The notes under the pieces: generated by a model
Told to the model about the DNA's origin: nothing
What the model saw: the letters and a program-made list of their open reading frames with translations, nothing else
Databases searched by the model: none
Shown: piece after piece, positions 37,776 to 47,129 of the stretch
How the letters are laid out: each line of letters starts with the position of its first letter
How positions within the stretch are numbered: the stretch's first letter is position 1
Translations under genes and position numbers: made by a program
From: Mesorhizobium sp. M7A.F.Ca.US.008.03.1.1
GTDB lineage: Bacteria; Pseudomonadota; Alphaproteobacteria; Rhizobiales; Rhizobiaceae
Direction of reading: 5' to 3'
Length of the DNA stretch: 64,000 nucleotides
Assembly: GCF_003997495.1 (NCBI RefSeq)
Contig: NZ_RZRU01000011.1
Location: 1 to 64,000 of the forward strand

Positions 37776-37934
37776 TCAATGCTTGTCCTGGTATAGCCGG
37801 TCGGTCGCTCGGTCGCTTTCCCTTTGTTCGGCGGGTCCACGCCGGCGGCGTGCGATCACAGCATAGGCCAACAGCACGATCAACAACAATGGGCCGCCGG
37901 CAACGACGACCAACCACATGATATCTCCAAACAT
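37776..37934 (-). CDS. 52-residue single-helix membrane protein
   Basis: ATG at 37934 with AAAGGAG about nine bases upstream. MFGDIMWLVVVAGGPLLLIV with LLAYAVIARRRR forms one transmembrane helix with a basic stop-transfer, and the tail GPAEQRESDRATDRLYQDKH is charged and cytoplasmic. Small proteins of this type are common in Mesorhizobium; function unknown. An EcfG-type promoter lies 23 bases upstream. Confidence 0.68.
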   Translation of the reverse strand: MFGDIMWLVVVAGGPLLLIVLLAYAVIARRRRGPAEQRESDRATDRLYQDKH

Positions 37935-37956
37935 GGCGGCATCTCCTTTCCGAGAC

Positions 37957-37981
37957 AACCGGCGAGGAGGAGAACCGTTCC
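37957..37981 (-). promoter_or_regulatory. EcfG-type promoter for the single-helix protein at 37776-37934
   Basis: On the minus strand GGAAC (37981-37977), 16 bases, then GGTT (37960-37957). Confidence 0.6.
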
Positions 37982-38017
37982 GCGCAGCAGCAGGGCAATG
38001 CCACCTCGGTCATCAAC

Positions 38018-38488
38018 TTACGGACTGCGTTCGTAGGTTCCGATGAGTTCAGCCTGCTCGAGCGAATGCTTCTGCGCCTCCCGCCAGATGCGCTCGACGC
38101 CCGCGCTGGCCGGAATGGCAAGGCTCGGCGTGTCGAGCGCTGCCAACCGGAAATGGTAGCGGTGAACGCCATGTCCGACGGGCGGTTCAGGGCCGTCGTA
38201 ATAGGCGTTGCCAAAATCATTCGTTGCTTGCCGGAGGGCGCCCGGATCCGGCTTGCCGCTTTCGGCCTCGGGAAGTTCCCTTGTGTCCGCGGAGATGTTG
38301 AACACCGCCCAATGACCAAACGTTCCGCTCGGCGCATCAGGATCCTGGACGACGAGAACGAGGCTCTTTGCCTCATCCGGCACTCCAGACCATTTCAGCG
38401 GCGGCGATACGTTTTTGCCATCTCGTGTATATCTTTCGGGAATTGGTCCGCCTTCGGCAAAAGCGGCACTGCTCAGGGCAAGTGGCAT
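38018..38488 (-). CDS. YbhB/YbcL family PEBP-like protein
   Basis: 156 residues. Phosphatidylethanolamine-binding-protein signatures: VSPPLKWSGVPDEAKSLVLVVQDPDAP, GTFGHWAVFNI and GVHRYHFRLAAL, which form the anion-binding pocket (Asp, His and the HRY motif). No signal peptide is present, so the cytoplasmic YbhB type is likely. Bacterial function remains poorly defined. It follows the acidic small protein gene by 48 bases on the same strand. Confidence 0.88.
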   Translation of the reverse strand: MPLALSSAAFAEGGPIPERYTRDGKNVSPPLKWSGVPDEAKSLVLVVQDPDAPSGTFGHWAVFNISADTRELPEAESGKPDPGALRQATNDFGNAYYDGPEPPVGHGVHRYHFRLAALDTPSLAIPASAGVERIWREAQKHSLEQAELIGTYERSP

Positions 38489-38536
38489 GGTTCATTCCTT
38501 CCGGGAAAATTGATCGCAGCGACGCGAACCGGCACG

Positions 38537-38743
38537 CTATTTGTTGGTCCGCATCTTTTGTCTTGGATCGATCCCGCCAGCGGCGGTCGTGTCGTTTTCG
38601 ACGTCACCCTCGACCGTGTTCTCGCCTTCAAGCTCGAACTCTTCGCCTTCCTTGATCGTTCCCTTGGAAGTCCCGATACCAGGATTGTTCGCCAAGTCGG
38701 CATCGCTCGGTTTTTTCCATTTTGGATGTTTGGTTCCGGTCAT
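38537..38743 (-). CDS. 68-residue acidic protein, unknown function
   Basis: ATG preceded by GAAGGAGTTTTCTC. MTGTKHPKWKKPSDADLANN leads into a very acidic middle (EGEEFELEGENTVEGDVEND) and a basic end. It has no hydrophobic helix and should be soluble and partly disordered. No family recognised. Good ribosome site and clean spacing to its neighbours support a real gene; no EcfG-type site was found upstream. Confidence 0.62.
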   Translation of the reverse strand: MTGTKHPKWKKPSDADLANNPGIGTSKGTIKEGEEFELEGENTVEGDVENDTTAAGGIDPRQKMRTNK

Positions 38744-38839
38744 GAGAAAACTCCTTCGACGGGGATTTCAGTTTTAAAATCGCAAGGCGGATGACTCGCT
38801 CCGGCTCCAGCTCTCTTCTCTCATTGGCGTGTGCGTCGG

Positions 38840-40831
38840 CTAAAGCCCGAATGGGTAGGTGTCGGGAACGCCGGTTCTTGCATGCTCCGGGCCAAGCGGC
38901 GTCACTGCCGCGGTTTCGTCGAACCATAGGAACGCATCGAATTGCCGGGGCAGGGAAGCGTCCGCATAGTGACTGCGCAGCTCGGTTTCCGGCCGGTAGA
39001 TCACCCCGATAAACCGCTCCAGCCTGCGTTCCAGCAGCCGGTCATGCAGCGTCGTGTCGTGCCCGAGGTCGAGCAGAAACCGCGACACAAGGGAATCGTG
39101 GCAAAGCCGTTCGTAGCTGTCGGCGTGCGACGCGCGAACTTGCTTCACCTCCATTTCGCCATCCCAGTCGCTGGCGGCCGCTACAGTGCCGGAATGCGTG
39201 CCCATACCGATCAGCGCTGCCTCATCCCCGAAACGCTGCCGGCAGAGCTGGCCGATGTTCAGTTCGTCCCTGACGACACCCATCTCGGTAAAGCGGGCAT
39301 CGCCGATATGGGAATTGTGCGCCCACACTACCGCCTTGGCGTTGGGGCCGCCTGCATGCAGCAGATGTTCCAAGGTCTCGAACATATGCGTGTCTCGCAG
39401 GTTCCAGGACTCCGCGCCGCCATAGTACATGATCCGGTAGTAGTGTTCGGCGGCCGCGATCAGCCGGGCATTCTGACTGGCGTCGAGAAAGTCGGTTCCG
39501 TCCTGTTTTGCATAATCGAGTTGTTTGGCGAGCAAGTCCCGGCATTGTTCCAGCACGGCTTTCTCGCATTTTTGATAGCCGGCGGTGAGCACCGCGCGGC
39601 CGTAGGTAGACGGTTCGTGTTGCCAGGGCGTCAGGCAGCCATACCGTTCGCGCGCGATTTTGGCTGCCTGGGGATCGACGCGGTCGAGATAATCCAGAAC
39701 CGCGGCGATGGACCCGCTCATATTGTAGATGTCGAGACCGTAGAACCCTGCTTGCTCCGATGGCTCAAGCTTCTCGTTGTGGCGGCGCATCCAGTCGGTG
39801 AAAGCCGCGACATCGGTGTTACGCCACATCCACGTCGGAAATCGCTGGAATGGCGCATCAGTCCCGGACCGCGGGCGACGATGGCGAACATAGCGGTCGA
39901 TCGCCGCTGCATCGGGCCAGTCCGCCTCGACCGCGACGATGGTGAAGCCGTGCCGTTCGATGAGCCTGCGGGTGATCGCCGCGCGCGCCCTGTAGAATTC
40001 GGACGTGCCATGGCTTGCCTCGCCAAGCAGAATGACGCGCCGGTCGGCGAACCGATCGAACAATGCGCCGAAGGCCGGATCGTCGAAATCGGGCAGCGGC
40101 TCAGCCGCGGCCGCGATCAGATCAGGCAGGCTGATCGGATGCGGATGTCGAAGCGGACGACCGACTTTGGTGACCGTGCCGTTTTCCGACCAACCCTGCT
40201 CGCCGATCAGAGGGACGAAGCGCACGCCGCCGAAATCCTCCTCGCTGTAGGTTGCAGCACCTGTCCGGGTGACTTTGAGCAGACGTTGCAAATCGGGGTC
40301 GTCGCCGACCGGAATAACGAGCCTGCCGCCGACATCGAGTTGCTCCTGAAGGGCGAGCGGTGCGCCAGGACCACTGGCTGTCACCACGATGGCATCGAAC
40401 GGCGCCGCCTGCGGCCACCCCTTGGTGCCATCGCCTGTCCGAACCTCGATGTTTTGGTAGCCGAGTTTTTCAAACCGCCGCTTCGCCGTTTCGGCCAAAC
40501 CGGGATGACGCTCTATGGTGTAGACCTGTTCGACGATCCGGCTCATCACCGCGGCCGCGTACCCCGAGCCGGTGCCAATTTCGAGCACATGGTCACCCGG
40601 TTTGACATCCGCCATCTCGATCATGAACGCGACGATGTAGGGTTGCGATATGGTCTGGCCGTCGGCGATCGGCAGCGGCGTGTCTTCATAGGCAAATTCC
40701 TCGAAGCCGGGTTCGACGAAGGCCTCGCGTGGAACTTCGCGCATGGCCTGCAGAATCTCACGGTCATGGATGCCGCGCCGGCCGACATGGATATTGACCA
40801 TTCGATCACGGGCACGAGGAAGATCGAGCAT
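38840..40831 (-). CDS. Fusion of protein-L-isoaspartate O-methyltransferase and erythromycin-esterase-like domains
   Basis: 663 residues in one frame. Residues 1-215 form a PIMT-type SAM methyltransferase: VPREAFVEP, DGQTISQPYIVAFM, the SAM loop VLEIGTGSGYAAAV and GGRLVIPVG. After a short linker, residues about 250-655 match the erythromycin-esterase/succinoglycan-biosynthesis family: ILLGEASHGTSEFYRAR, VAVEADWPDA and VVWAHNSHIGDAR, which hold the catalytic histidines and glutamate. The first half repairs isoaspartyl damage; the second hydrolyses an unknown ester. An EcfG-type promoter lies 83 bases upstream, pointing to a stress repair role. Confidence 0.88.
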   Translation of the reverse strand: MLDLPRARDRMVNIHVGRRGIHDREILQAMREVPREAFVEPGFEEFAYEDTPLPIADGQTISQPYIVAFMIEMADVKPGDHVLEIGTGSGYAAAVMSRIVEQVYTIERHPGLAETAKRRFEKLGYQNIEVRTGDGTKGWPQAAPFDAIVVTASGPGAPLALQEQLDVGGRLVIPVGDDPDLQRLLKVTRTGAATYSEEDFGGVRFVPLIGEQGWSENGTVTKVGRPLRHPHPISLPDLIAAAAEPLPDFDDPAFGALFDRFADRRVILLGEASHGTSEFYRARAAITRRLIERHGFTIVAVEADWPDAAAIDRYVRHRRPRSGTDAPFQRFPTWMWRNTDVAAFTDWMRRHNEKLEPSEQAGFYGLDIYNMSGSIAAVLDYLDRVDPQAAKIARERYGCLTPWQHEPSTYGRAVLTAGYQKCEKAVLEQCRDLLAKQLDYAKQDGTDFLDASQNARLIAAAEHYYRIMYYGGAESWNLRDTHMFETLEHLLHAGGPNAKAVVWAHNSHIGDARFTEMGVVRDELNIGQLCRQRFGDEAALIGMGTHSGTVAAASDWDGEMEVKQVRASHADSYERLCHDSLVSRFLLDLGHDTTLHDRLLERRLERFIGVIYRPETELRSHYADASLPRQFDAFLWFDETAAVTPLGPEHARTGVPDTYPFGL

Positions 40832-40914
40832 CTTTTAGCTCCCCTTTGGTGCAACGCTTCGAGGCTATCCTTCGCGGTACCTGCCTTGAGCCTGCCTTCG
40901 CGATTCCAGTTTCT

Positions 40915-40939
40915 AACCGCCGGGGGACTTCAAGGTTCC
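40915..40939 (-). promoter_or_regulatory. EcfG-type promoter for the methyltransferase-esterase fusion
   Basis: On the minus strand GGAAC (40939-40935), 16 bases, then GGTT (40918-40915). Confidence 0.58.
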
Positions 40940-41093
40940 CGACTATTTGCGGACAGAGCCGCGGGCCCGCCGGGATAGCGTCCGGTCTCTTGGCCGCGTG
41001 GGTCGCGACGCCGTCCCGGACGGCGGCAGTCAGGGGTTGCTCAAACGCAAAGATGCCCCAGTTATCACCAGCGAACCGAAGCTGGAGATGTCG

Positions 41094-43505
41094 ATGAACG
41101 ACAAGGCAGCCGCGACGCCGCAGGCTATCGGCCACGAACGGATCGACCTCATGGACCGTTACTGGCGCGCCGCGAATTACATCTCGGTCGGCCAGATCTA
41201 TCTGCTCGACAATCCGCTGTTGCGCGAACCGTTGAAAGCCGAACATGTCAAGCCGCGGCTGCTTGGCCATTGGGGCACGACGCCGGGGCTGAATTTTCTC
41301 TACCTGCATCTGAACCGCGTTATCCGCGAAAGCGACCTCGATGTTCTGTTTATCTGCGGCCCAGGCCACGGCGGGCCCGCAATGGTTGCCAACACCTGGC
41401 TCGAGGGCACCTATAGCGAGATCTATCCCGATATCGTGCAGGGCGAAGACGGCCTCAGGAAACTGTTCCGGCAGTTTTCCTTTCCCGGCGGCGTGCCAAG
41501 CCATGCCGCGCCCGAGACGCCCGGCTCCATCCACGAGGGCGGTGAACTAGGATATGCCTTGGTCCATGCCTTCGGTGCGGCCTTCGACAATCCGGACCTG
41601 GTGGTTGCCTGCGTCGTTGGTGACGGCGAAGCCGAGACCGGTCCGCTCGCGGCGGCATGGCATTCCAACAAGTTCCTGAACCCGATGTCGGACGGCGCCG
41701 TCCTGCCGATCCTGCATCTCAACGGCTACAAGATCGCCAACCCAACGATCCTCGGCCGCATGGAAGACCAGGAATTGCGAAACCTTTTCGCCGGCTATGG
41801 CTACGAACCGTTCTTCGTCGAGGGCCACGAGCCGCTTGCCATGCACCAGTCGATGGCCGCGACGCTCGACACGGTGCTCGATCGCATCCGGTCCATTCAG
41901 GAGCAGGCCCGGGCTCCAGGATGGCATGGTCAACGTCCGCTATGGCCGATGATCGTGCTGCGCAGTCCCAAAGGCTGGACCGGGCCGAAGGAAGTCGATG
42001 GCGAGAAGGTCGAGGGTTTCTGGCGCTCGCATCAAGTGCCGGTATCGAACGCTCGAGGGAATGATCAACACCGCAAGATCCTCGAAAACTGGATGCGAAG
42101 CTACAAACCGGAAGAGCTGTTCGATGAAAGCGGACACCTGTTGCCAGAGCTCGCGGCACTTGCCCCAACAGGGACAAAGCGCATGGGCGCAAGCCCGTAC
42201 GCAAATGGCGGACTGCTGAAGCGCGATCTTGTGCTTCCGGACTGGAAAAGCCTGGGGTTGGAAGTGCCGCGTCCAGGTGGCGTCATCGCTGAAGCGACGC
42301 GGATTTGCGGAAGCTATCTTCGCGAGGTCTTCCGCCTCAATACGGAGGCGCGGAACTTTCGCCTGATGGGGCCGGACGAGACGTCATCCAATCGCCTTGA
42401 CGAGGTGTTCGAGGTCACCGATCGGATCTGGATGCAGCACATCGAACCCTACGACGTCCATCTTTCCCGTGACGGACGTGTCATGGAGGTACTCAGCGAG
42501 CACCTCTGCCAAGGTTGGCTTGAAGGCTATCTGCTCACCGGCCGCCACGGCCTGTTCTCCTGCTATGAAGCCTTCATTCATATCGTCGATTCGATGGTCA
42601 ACCAGCACGCCAAATGGCTGAAGACCTCCGGCGAGCTTGTCTGGCGCAAGCCGATCGCCTCGCTCAACTACCTTTTGACCTCACATGTCTGGCGGCAGGA
42701 CCACAATGGTTTCAGCCATCAGGATCCGGGCTTTGCCGATCTGGTCGCCAACAAGAAGGCCGATACGGTAAGGCTCTATTTCCCGCCGGATGCCAACACT
42801 CTGCTGTGGATCACCGATCATTGCCTGAGAACCTATAATCGCATCAATGTCATTACCGCCGGCAAGCAGCCGGCACCGCAATGGCTGTCCATTGAAGAAG
42901 CCGAAGCGCATTGCAAGGCGGGGGCGGGCATCTGGGAGTGGGCCGGTACGGTTGCTCAGCGCGAGGAGCCCGATGTGGTCATGGCCTGCGCCGGCGATGT
43001 GCCGACGCTAGAGACGCTTGCTGCGACCGACATTCTGCGCTCTGCAATCCCCGACCTGAAAATCCGCGTCGTCAATGTTGTCGACCTGATGACGCTGCAG
43101 TCGAACACGGAGCACCCGCACGGCCTAGCCGACGGAGACTTCGACGCGTTGTTCACGAAAACACGGCCCGTCATCTTCGCCTATCACGGCTATCCATATC
43201 TCGTTCATCGCCTGACCTACCGCCGCGCCAATCACGACAACTTGCATGTGCATGGCTTCCGCGAGGAGGGCACCACGACGACGCCGTTCGACATGGTGGT
43301 GCTCAATGAACTCGATCGCTACCACCTCGCGCTCGCCGCCATCGAACGCGTGCCGGGATTGGCCGAAAGGGCCGAAGGGCTTGCCGGCGAACTCCACGAC
43401 CGGTTGGTGAAGCACACGGCCTATGTCCGCGAGCACGGCGAAGACATGCCCGAAATCCAGAAATGGAGCTGGCCCGACAAAAGCACGGCAAAGGCGCGCC
43501 GATGA
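41094..43505 (+). CDS. xfp: Xylulose-5-phosphate/fructose-6-phosphate phosphoketolase
   Basis: 803 residues from ATG 41094, which follows GGAG; ATG 41088 is two codons upstream. A thiamine-diphosphate enzyme that splits xylulose-5-P or fructose-6-P with phosphate into acetyl phosphate and an aldose phosphate. Signatures include [32 protein letters not shown], the cofactor motif [11 protein letters not shown], and [12 protein letters not shown]. Length and motifs fit a full enzyme. It overlaps ackA by ATGA, so acetyl phosphate passes to acetate kinase. Confidence 0.97.
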   Translation: MNDKAAATPQAIGHERIDLMDRYWRAANYISVGQIYLLDNPLLREPLKAEHVKPRLLGHWGTTPGLNFLYLHLNRVIRESDLDVLFICGPGHGGPAMVANTWLEGTYSEIYPDIVQGEDGLRKLFRQFSFPGGVPSHAAPETPGSIHEGGELGYALVHAFGAAFDNPDLVVACVVGDGEAETGPLAAAWHSNKFLNPMSDGAVLPILHLNGYKIANPTILGRMEDQELRNLFAGYGYEPFFVEGHEPLAMHQSMAATLDTVLDRIRSIQEQARAPGWHGQRPLWPMIVLRSPKGWTGPKEVDGEKVEGFWRSHQVPVSNARGNDQHRKILENWMRSYKPEELFDESGHLLPELAALAPTGTKRMGASPYANGGLLKRDLVLPDWKSLGLEVPRPGGVIAEATRICGSYLREVFRLNTEARNFRLMGPDETSSNRLDEVFEVTDRIWMQHIEPYDVHLSRDGRVMEVLSEHLCQGWLEGYLLTGRHGLFSCYEAFIHIVDSMVNQHAKWLKTSGELVWRKPIASLNYLLTSHVWRQDHNGFSHQDPGFADLVANKKADTVRLYFPPDANTLLWITDHCLRTYNRINVITAGKQPAPQWLSIEEAEAHCKAGAGIWEWAGTVAQREEPDVVMACAGDVPTLETLAATDILRSAIPDLKIRVVNVVDLMTLQSNTEHPHGLADGDFDALFTKTRPVIFAYHGYPYLVHRLTYRRANHDNLHVHGFREEGTTTTPFDMVVLNELDRYHLALAAIERVPGLAERAEGLAGELHDRLVKHTAYVREHGEDMPEIQKWSWPDKSTAKARR

Positions 43506-44680
43506 CCCGCCGGTCGATCCTGGCGCTGAATGCCGGTTCGTCCAGCATAAAGTTCGCGCTTTACGATATTGCCTCGTCGCAGGATCTGCAGCTCGTTTCA
43601 CGCGGCACGTTGGACCTGAGCGACACACCCGCGCTCCGCGCAAAAGCGGCCGACGGAACGGTGCAGTGCGAGCGGCAGCTCGCCACCGACAAGCCGCGTG
43701 ACGCGGCCATAGGCGAGATGCTGAATTGGGTGCAGGGCGAAGTTGGCGACAGAAACCTGCTCTGCGCCGGCCATCGGGTCGTGCATGGCGGGAGCGAATT
43801 CGTCGAACCTGTCCGTCTGACCCCAGACATCATCGACGCCATCGACAGGTTGACGCCGCTTGCTCCGCTACATCAGCCTCGCAGTCTCGCACCGGTCCGC
43901 GCGATAGCTGCCTTGCAACCGGACCTGCCACAGGTTGGCTGTTTCGACACCGCTTTCCACCAGACGATCGATCCGCTCGTGCGGCGCTTCGCCCTTCCGC
44001 GCCAGTATGAAGGGCAAGGCTTGCGCCGCTACGGGTTTCACGGTCTCTCCTATGAATACATCGGCGGGCGGCTCAGCGGGATATCGCCAACTCTTGCGGC
44101 GAAACGCACCATCGTCGCCCATCTCGGCAATGGTGCCAGCCTTTGCGCTTTGCAGCAGGGCAAGAGCATCGATACGACGATGGGGTTTTCGGCCCTGGAT
44201 GGCCTCGTCATGGGCACGCGGTGCGGCGCCATCGATCCCGGCGTACTGTTGTACTTCCTGCTGGAAAGAGGCATCGCGGCTGAGGAACTGCAGACGATCC
44301 TTTACGAGAAGTCGGGACTGCTCGGCGTATCCGGTATTTCGGGCGACATGAGGACGCTGGAAGCGAGCAATGATCCTCGCGCTCATGAGGCGATGGCGCT
44401 TTTCGCCTTTCGCGCCGCGAGAGAGGCCGCGGCGCTTGCAAACACGATGGGTGGTCTTGAATGCCTCGTGTTCACCGCCGGCATCGGCGAACGGTCCGCG
44501 TCCATCCGCAAGGCCATATGCGAAAAATTGACCTGGCTTGGCGTGGTGATTGAAGAACACGCCAACGACAACCACGCCGAAATCATCAGTCGGCCCGAGA
44601 GCAAGGTGGAGGTGCGCGTGATTGCGACCGATGAGGAAAGTGTCGTTGCGCATCACAGCCGCAAGGTAATTCAAGTCTAA
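43502..44680 (+). CDS. ackA: Acetate kinase
   Basis: 392 residues. ASKHA-fold kinase converting acetyl phosphate and ADP to acetate and ATP. Motifs: [15 protein letters not shown] at the N-terminus, [42 protein letters not shown] and [10 protein letters not shown]. Translationally coupled to xfp; together they form an ATP-yielding bypass from pentose or hexose phosphates to acetate. No phosphotransacetylase gene is adjacent. Confidence 0.97.
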   Translation: MTRRSILALNAGSSSIKFALYDIASSQDLQLVSRGTLDLSDTPALRAKAADGTVQCERQLATDKPRDAAIGEMLNWVQGEVGDRNLLCAGHRVVHGGSEFVEPVRLTPDIIDAIDRLTPLAPLHQPRSLAPVRAIAALQPDLPQVGCFDTAFHQTIDPLVRRFALPRQYEGQGLRRYGFHGLSYEYIGGRLSGISPTLAAKRTIVAHLGNGASLCALQQGKSIDTTMGFSALDGLVMGTRCGAIDPGVLLYFLLERGIAAEELQTILYEKSGLLGVSGISGDMRTLEASNDPRAHEAMALFAFRAAREAAALANTMGGLECLVFTAGIGERSASIRKAICEKLTWLGVVIEEHANDNHAEIISRPESKVEVRVIATDEESVVAHHSRKVIQV

Positions 44681-44890
44681 GGGCTGGCCATAGGCATCGG
44701 AAAATCGGCGTCGGTTCGGCTCTATAAAAAGTGCGACGGCAGGGGTTTTCCCTGTACGAAAATTACCAAGCGAGCGGTCGGGGGAACCAACTGCCCATGG
44801 GAATATTGTGCGAGCAATCCCGGCTAACCCCGAGATCGTCGGCTGATGATCAGGCCGATAGCCTTACTTTGGGCATTGGCTGAGGAATCC

Positions 44891-45127
44891 ATGTTTAAGG
44901 ACGACGTTGCGGTGAGGCGCCTGAAAATCCTGGTCGAGCAATATGTCGAGACACGCAAGAAGCGCCACGATGTGATCTCTACAGCCAAGGCCGGAACCGC
45001 AATTCGAGAGGTGATGCCAAGTTGCCCGCTTTCGGGAAAGGCCTTCGATAATCTGATCGCGGCCTGCGCCATAGAGCATGGCCTCGCTGTGCTCTTCGAC
45101 AATCCGGGTACAGGCACTGAAATCTGA
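44891..45127 (+). CDS. 78-residue protein with GLAVLFD motif
   Basis: ATG 44891 follows TGAGGAATCC. A basic helical N-terminus (VAVRRLKILVEQYVETRKKRHD) is followed by CPLSGKAFDNLIAACAIEHGL and AVLFDNPG. The C-terminal half resembles the product of 36296-36523. Function unknown. The 210 bases between ackA and this gene hold no other feature I can support. Confidence 0.62.
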   Translation: MFKDDVAVRRLKILVEQYVETRKKRHDVISTAKAGTAIREVMPSCPLSGKAFDNLIAACAIEHGLAVLFDNPGTGTEI

Positions 45128-45171
45128 GGCTGGCGCTTCCGATGCCACCATCGCGCAGGAGTTCAGTCGGC

Positions 45172-45426
45172 ATGTCCAGATACTTTTTCGACCTTCGAGA
45201 TGAGAGCGGAAGCTTGCAGGAGGATCCCGAGGGCCAGGAATTTCCTGATCTCGCGAGCGCCGAGGAAAACGCGATGGCGTCGGCGAAGGAAATCCTCGCC
45301 GAAGAGCTGCTGCATGGCAAACCGTTGCGTATCGGTTTGGCCTTCGAGATTTTTGATGAGAACCGCAACCTGGTGCTGCGCTTCCCCTTTGCGCTCGCGG
45401 CCGAAAGGGCCGGGGCACCCCCTTAA
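45172..45426 (+). CDS. DUF6894 family small protein
   Basis: 84 residues from ATG 45172, preceded by GCAGGAG. The start MSRYFFDLRDESGSLQEDPE and the following ASAEENAMASAKEILAEEL fit the widespread DUF6894 pattern (Tyr-Phe-Phe-Asp strand, acidic turn, helix). A related protein is encoded at 53462-53698. Function unknown; the family is abundant in soil alphaproteobacteria. It is 44 bases after the preceding gene, probably one transcript. Confidence 0.78.
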   Translation: MSRYFFDLRDESGSLQEDPEGQEFPDLASAEENAMASAKEILAEELLHGKPLRIGLAFEIFDENRNLVLRFPFALAAERAGAPP

Positions 45427-45478
45427 CTGGCGGCCGATCGCTTGCAGGGATCATACAGGCCGGGCGTCAATGCGGATC

Positions 45479-45646
45479 CTATCCTTCCGCCTTGAAGTTT
45501 CTGGCTTCTTTCTCGACCTTGGGGCTGTCCTTGCCATGCTTTCGCATGAGTTCCTTGGCCTGCTTGGGTGAGACGTCGGTGGTCTCTGCCAAGCGCAGCG
45601 CCTTCTTGTCCTTGCTTTCTCCAGTCTTCTGCTTCTTGGCCGTCAT
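45479..45646 (-). CDS. 55-residue basic helical protein, paralogue of the 34930-35118 product
   Basis: A short gene, ATG at 45646 and stop TAG at 45481-45479. Starts MTAKKQKTGESKDKKALRLA, then ETTDVSPKQAKELMRKHGKD and a lysine/glutamate-rich tail. The centre matches the protein at 34930-35118 without gaps (LAxTTDxxxxQAxEL, RxHGxD). Strongly positive, so nucleic-acid binding is possible. A full-consensus EcfG promoter lies 99 bases upstream. Confidence 0.7.
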   Translation of the reverse strand: MTAKKQKTGESKDKKALRLAETTDVSPKQAKELMRKHGKDSPKVEKEARNFKAEG

Positions 45647-45744
45647 GGCTCTTGAACTCCCTTGAAGCGTGTTCCGATCGATCTTGCCGGTGCGAACACC
45701 CGAGCATCTCCAGACAAATGCCTGGTTTGCCTCGACGAGACGTC

Positions 45745-45769
45745 AACGAGACGATGCCGGTCAGGTTCC
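45745..45769 (-). promoter_or_regulatory. EcfG-type promoter for the small protein at 45479-45646
   Basis: On the minus strand GGAAC (45769-45765), 16 bases, then CGTT (45748-45745). Full consensus. Confidence 0.7.
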
Positions 45770-45796
45770 GTGATCGGTTGCTCACGCCCGAACTTG

Positions 45797-45997
45797 TCAC
45801 GCCACGCGGCGGTACCGATGGCGATCTCGGATGAATTCATTGAAGAAGCGACCTTTTGAGGGGGCTTTGGTGAAAGCGGCATAAGTTGCCGGCGCAACAT
45901 CCTCATAGTCGTAACATTTGCCGCTCGGCACAAACCAGACCGAGAGGATTCTCGTAGCAGGATCGTACTGTGCGTTTCGGATCACGGTCGATGGCAT
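45797..45997 (-). CDS. KTSC domain protein
   Basis: 66 residues matching the KTSC pattern: TVIRNAQYDPATRILSVWF, then GKCYDYEDVAPATYAAFTKAP and GRFFNEFIRDRHRYRRV. The domain often occurs alone or beside lysyl-tRNA-synthetase-like proteins and is thought to bind RNA, though its role is not settled. An EcfG-type promoter lies 27 bases upstream; the gene at 45479 follows on the same strand with its own promoter. Confidence 0.85.
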   Translation of the reverse strand: MPSTVIRNAQYDPATRILSVWFVPSGKCYDYEDVAPATYAAFTKAPSKGRFFNEFIRDRHRYRRVA

Positions 45998-46023
45998 AGT
46001 GGCACCCGACGGGTCTCTCCGAA

Positions 46024-46048
46024 TAACCCGTTAGCGATCGTCAGGTTC
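46024..46048 (-). promoter_or_regulatory. EcfG-type promoter for the KTSC gene
   Basis: On the minus strand GGAAC (46048-46044), 16 bases, then GGTT (46027-46024), 27 bases before the start codon. Confidence 0.62.
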
Positions 46049-46077
46049 CGCCGATGTCCTCGCGCCTCGCACCGCGA

Positions 46078-46512
46078 CTACCGGTCGCGCGGGTTGCCGA
46101 ATTTCAGGTCGCGCTTCCTCGAATATCGGTCGATGCGCGGCAGGCTGTCATCAAACTCGATCCACGGCAGCCTCAGCCCCCAGTAGGCATGGGCTTGCGG
46201 CCGAAAACCTTCAGGTTTGTCAAAGAAGCCGACCGTCACATAGAACTCGTCCGGCAGCCCTGCGTCACTATACCCTATCGAGCTTCCACAGTCTGGGCAG
46301 AACGTGCGGGTGACGCCTGGCGTTTTGGAAAAGGCCTTTGGTGTTCCTCTAAGAAGCTGAAATTGCTTTGGTCGGTAACCGACCCAGATCGTCAGCGGAC
46401 TTCCGATGGCCCGGCGGCAGTCGTCGTCGTGATCGTAGCATATCCAGAAAGGCTCTCCGTCCATGGCTGCCGCGATCCGTCTGCAGAAGCAGGCTCCGGT
46501 CTCGCGCCGCAT
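46078..46512 (-). CDS. GFA (CENP-V-like) family protein
   Basis: 144 residues. Zinc-binding cysteines in GACFCRRIA, ICYDHDDDCRRAIG and TFCPDCGSSIGY follow the glutathione-dependent formaldehyde-activating pattern, though the second motif is CxxxxxxC rather than the usual CHCxxC. Family members bind glutathione adducts; most are not shown to act on formaldehyde. It follows the PRC-barrel gene by 80 bases on the same strand and may share its promoter. Another GFA protein is encoded at 56601-56996. Confidence 0.82.
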   Translation of the reverse strand: MRRETGACFCRRIAAAMDGEPFWICYDHDDDCRRAIGSPLTIWVGYRPKQFQLLRGTPKAFSKTPGVTRTFCPDCGSSIGYSDAGLPDEFYVTVGFFDKPEGFRPQAHAYWGLRLPWIEFDDSLPRIDRYSRKRDLKFGNPRDR

Positions 46513-46592
46513 CGTCTGTCCATCCTGTTGCGCCTAAGACACGTTCAGAGAGCGGCCGAACGGCCGCTCCCCTTCAAGGTGAGGCCTTGAAA

Positions 46593-46892
46593 TCATGCAT
46601 CGTGATGCTCGGGCATGCTCTTGAGCTGATCCTTGGTCCAGTTCGTCACCGCGTGAACGTCGCCGTCTTCATCGCGCATGAATTCCAACTGGCTCGCGGG
46701 AACGGCCACCGGCTTGGCGCCTATGCCGAGAAAGCCGCCGACATCGATGACGACCTGACTGGCGGCTCCAGAGCCATGGACATGCGAAACGCTGCCGACC
46801 TTGTTGTCGTCCGCGTCGTAAATCGTGGCGTCTTCGAGAATGTCTGGCGTCAGTTCGGTGCTTGTGAGGCGTACGTGATTGGTGTGATCCAT
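46593..46892 (-). CDS. PRC-barrel domain protein
   Basis: 99 residues. ILEDATIYDADDNKVGSVSHV and QVVIDVGGFLGIGAKPVAVP are the beta-barrel core of PRC domains, as in RimM and photosynthetic reaction-centre H subunit. Stand-alone PRC proteins are frequent among stress-induced genes of rhizobia. The C-terminus ends in a charged LKSMPEHHDA. An EcfG-type promoter lies 32 bases upstream. Confidence 0.88.
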   Translation of the reverse strand: MDHTNHVRLTSTELTPDILEDATIYDADDNKVGSVSHVHGSGAASQVVIDVGGFLGIGAKPVAVPASQLEFMRDEDGDVHAVTNWTKDQLKSMPEHHDA

Positions 46893-46923
46893 CGTTCGAG
46901 ACTCCTGTTACGTGGAATATTTG

Positions 46924-46948
46924 AACCTCTCAGCCGAGCAATCGTTCC
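46924..46948 (-). promoter_or_regulatory. EcfG-type promoter for the PRC-barrel gene
   Basis: On the minus strand GGAAC (46948-46944), 16 bases, then GGTT (46927-46924). Confidence 0.65.
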
Positions 46949-47129
46949 CAACAATTTCGGGCCGACGGCCGGACGGTGCAAGGACGCAAGAACCCTCAAA
47001 TCAGCCTCGGCCCGAATTGACTCGCAAAGCTTTGTCCGGTCGATGCGGTGATGTCCGCAGGGTGGGGCGCAGATTTGCTGACCAGGTTCCGATATTGCCA
47101 GGCGGGCTGGCCTTCACCATCTAGCCAGG

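Noticed and set aside
44784..44810. EcfG-like promoter before the gene at 44891
   Set aside because: GGAAC at about 44784 is followed by TATT or ATTG at the required spacing, so the -10 fails.
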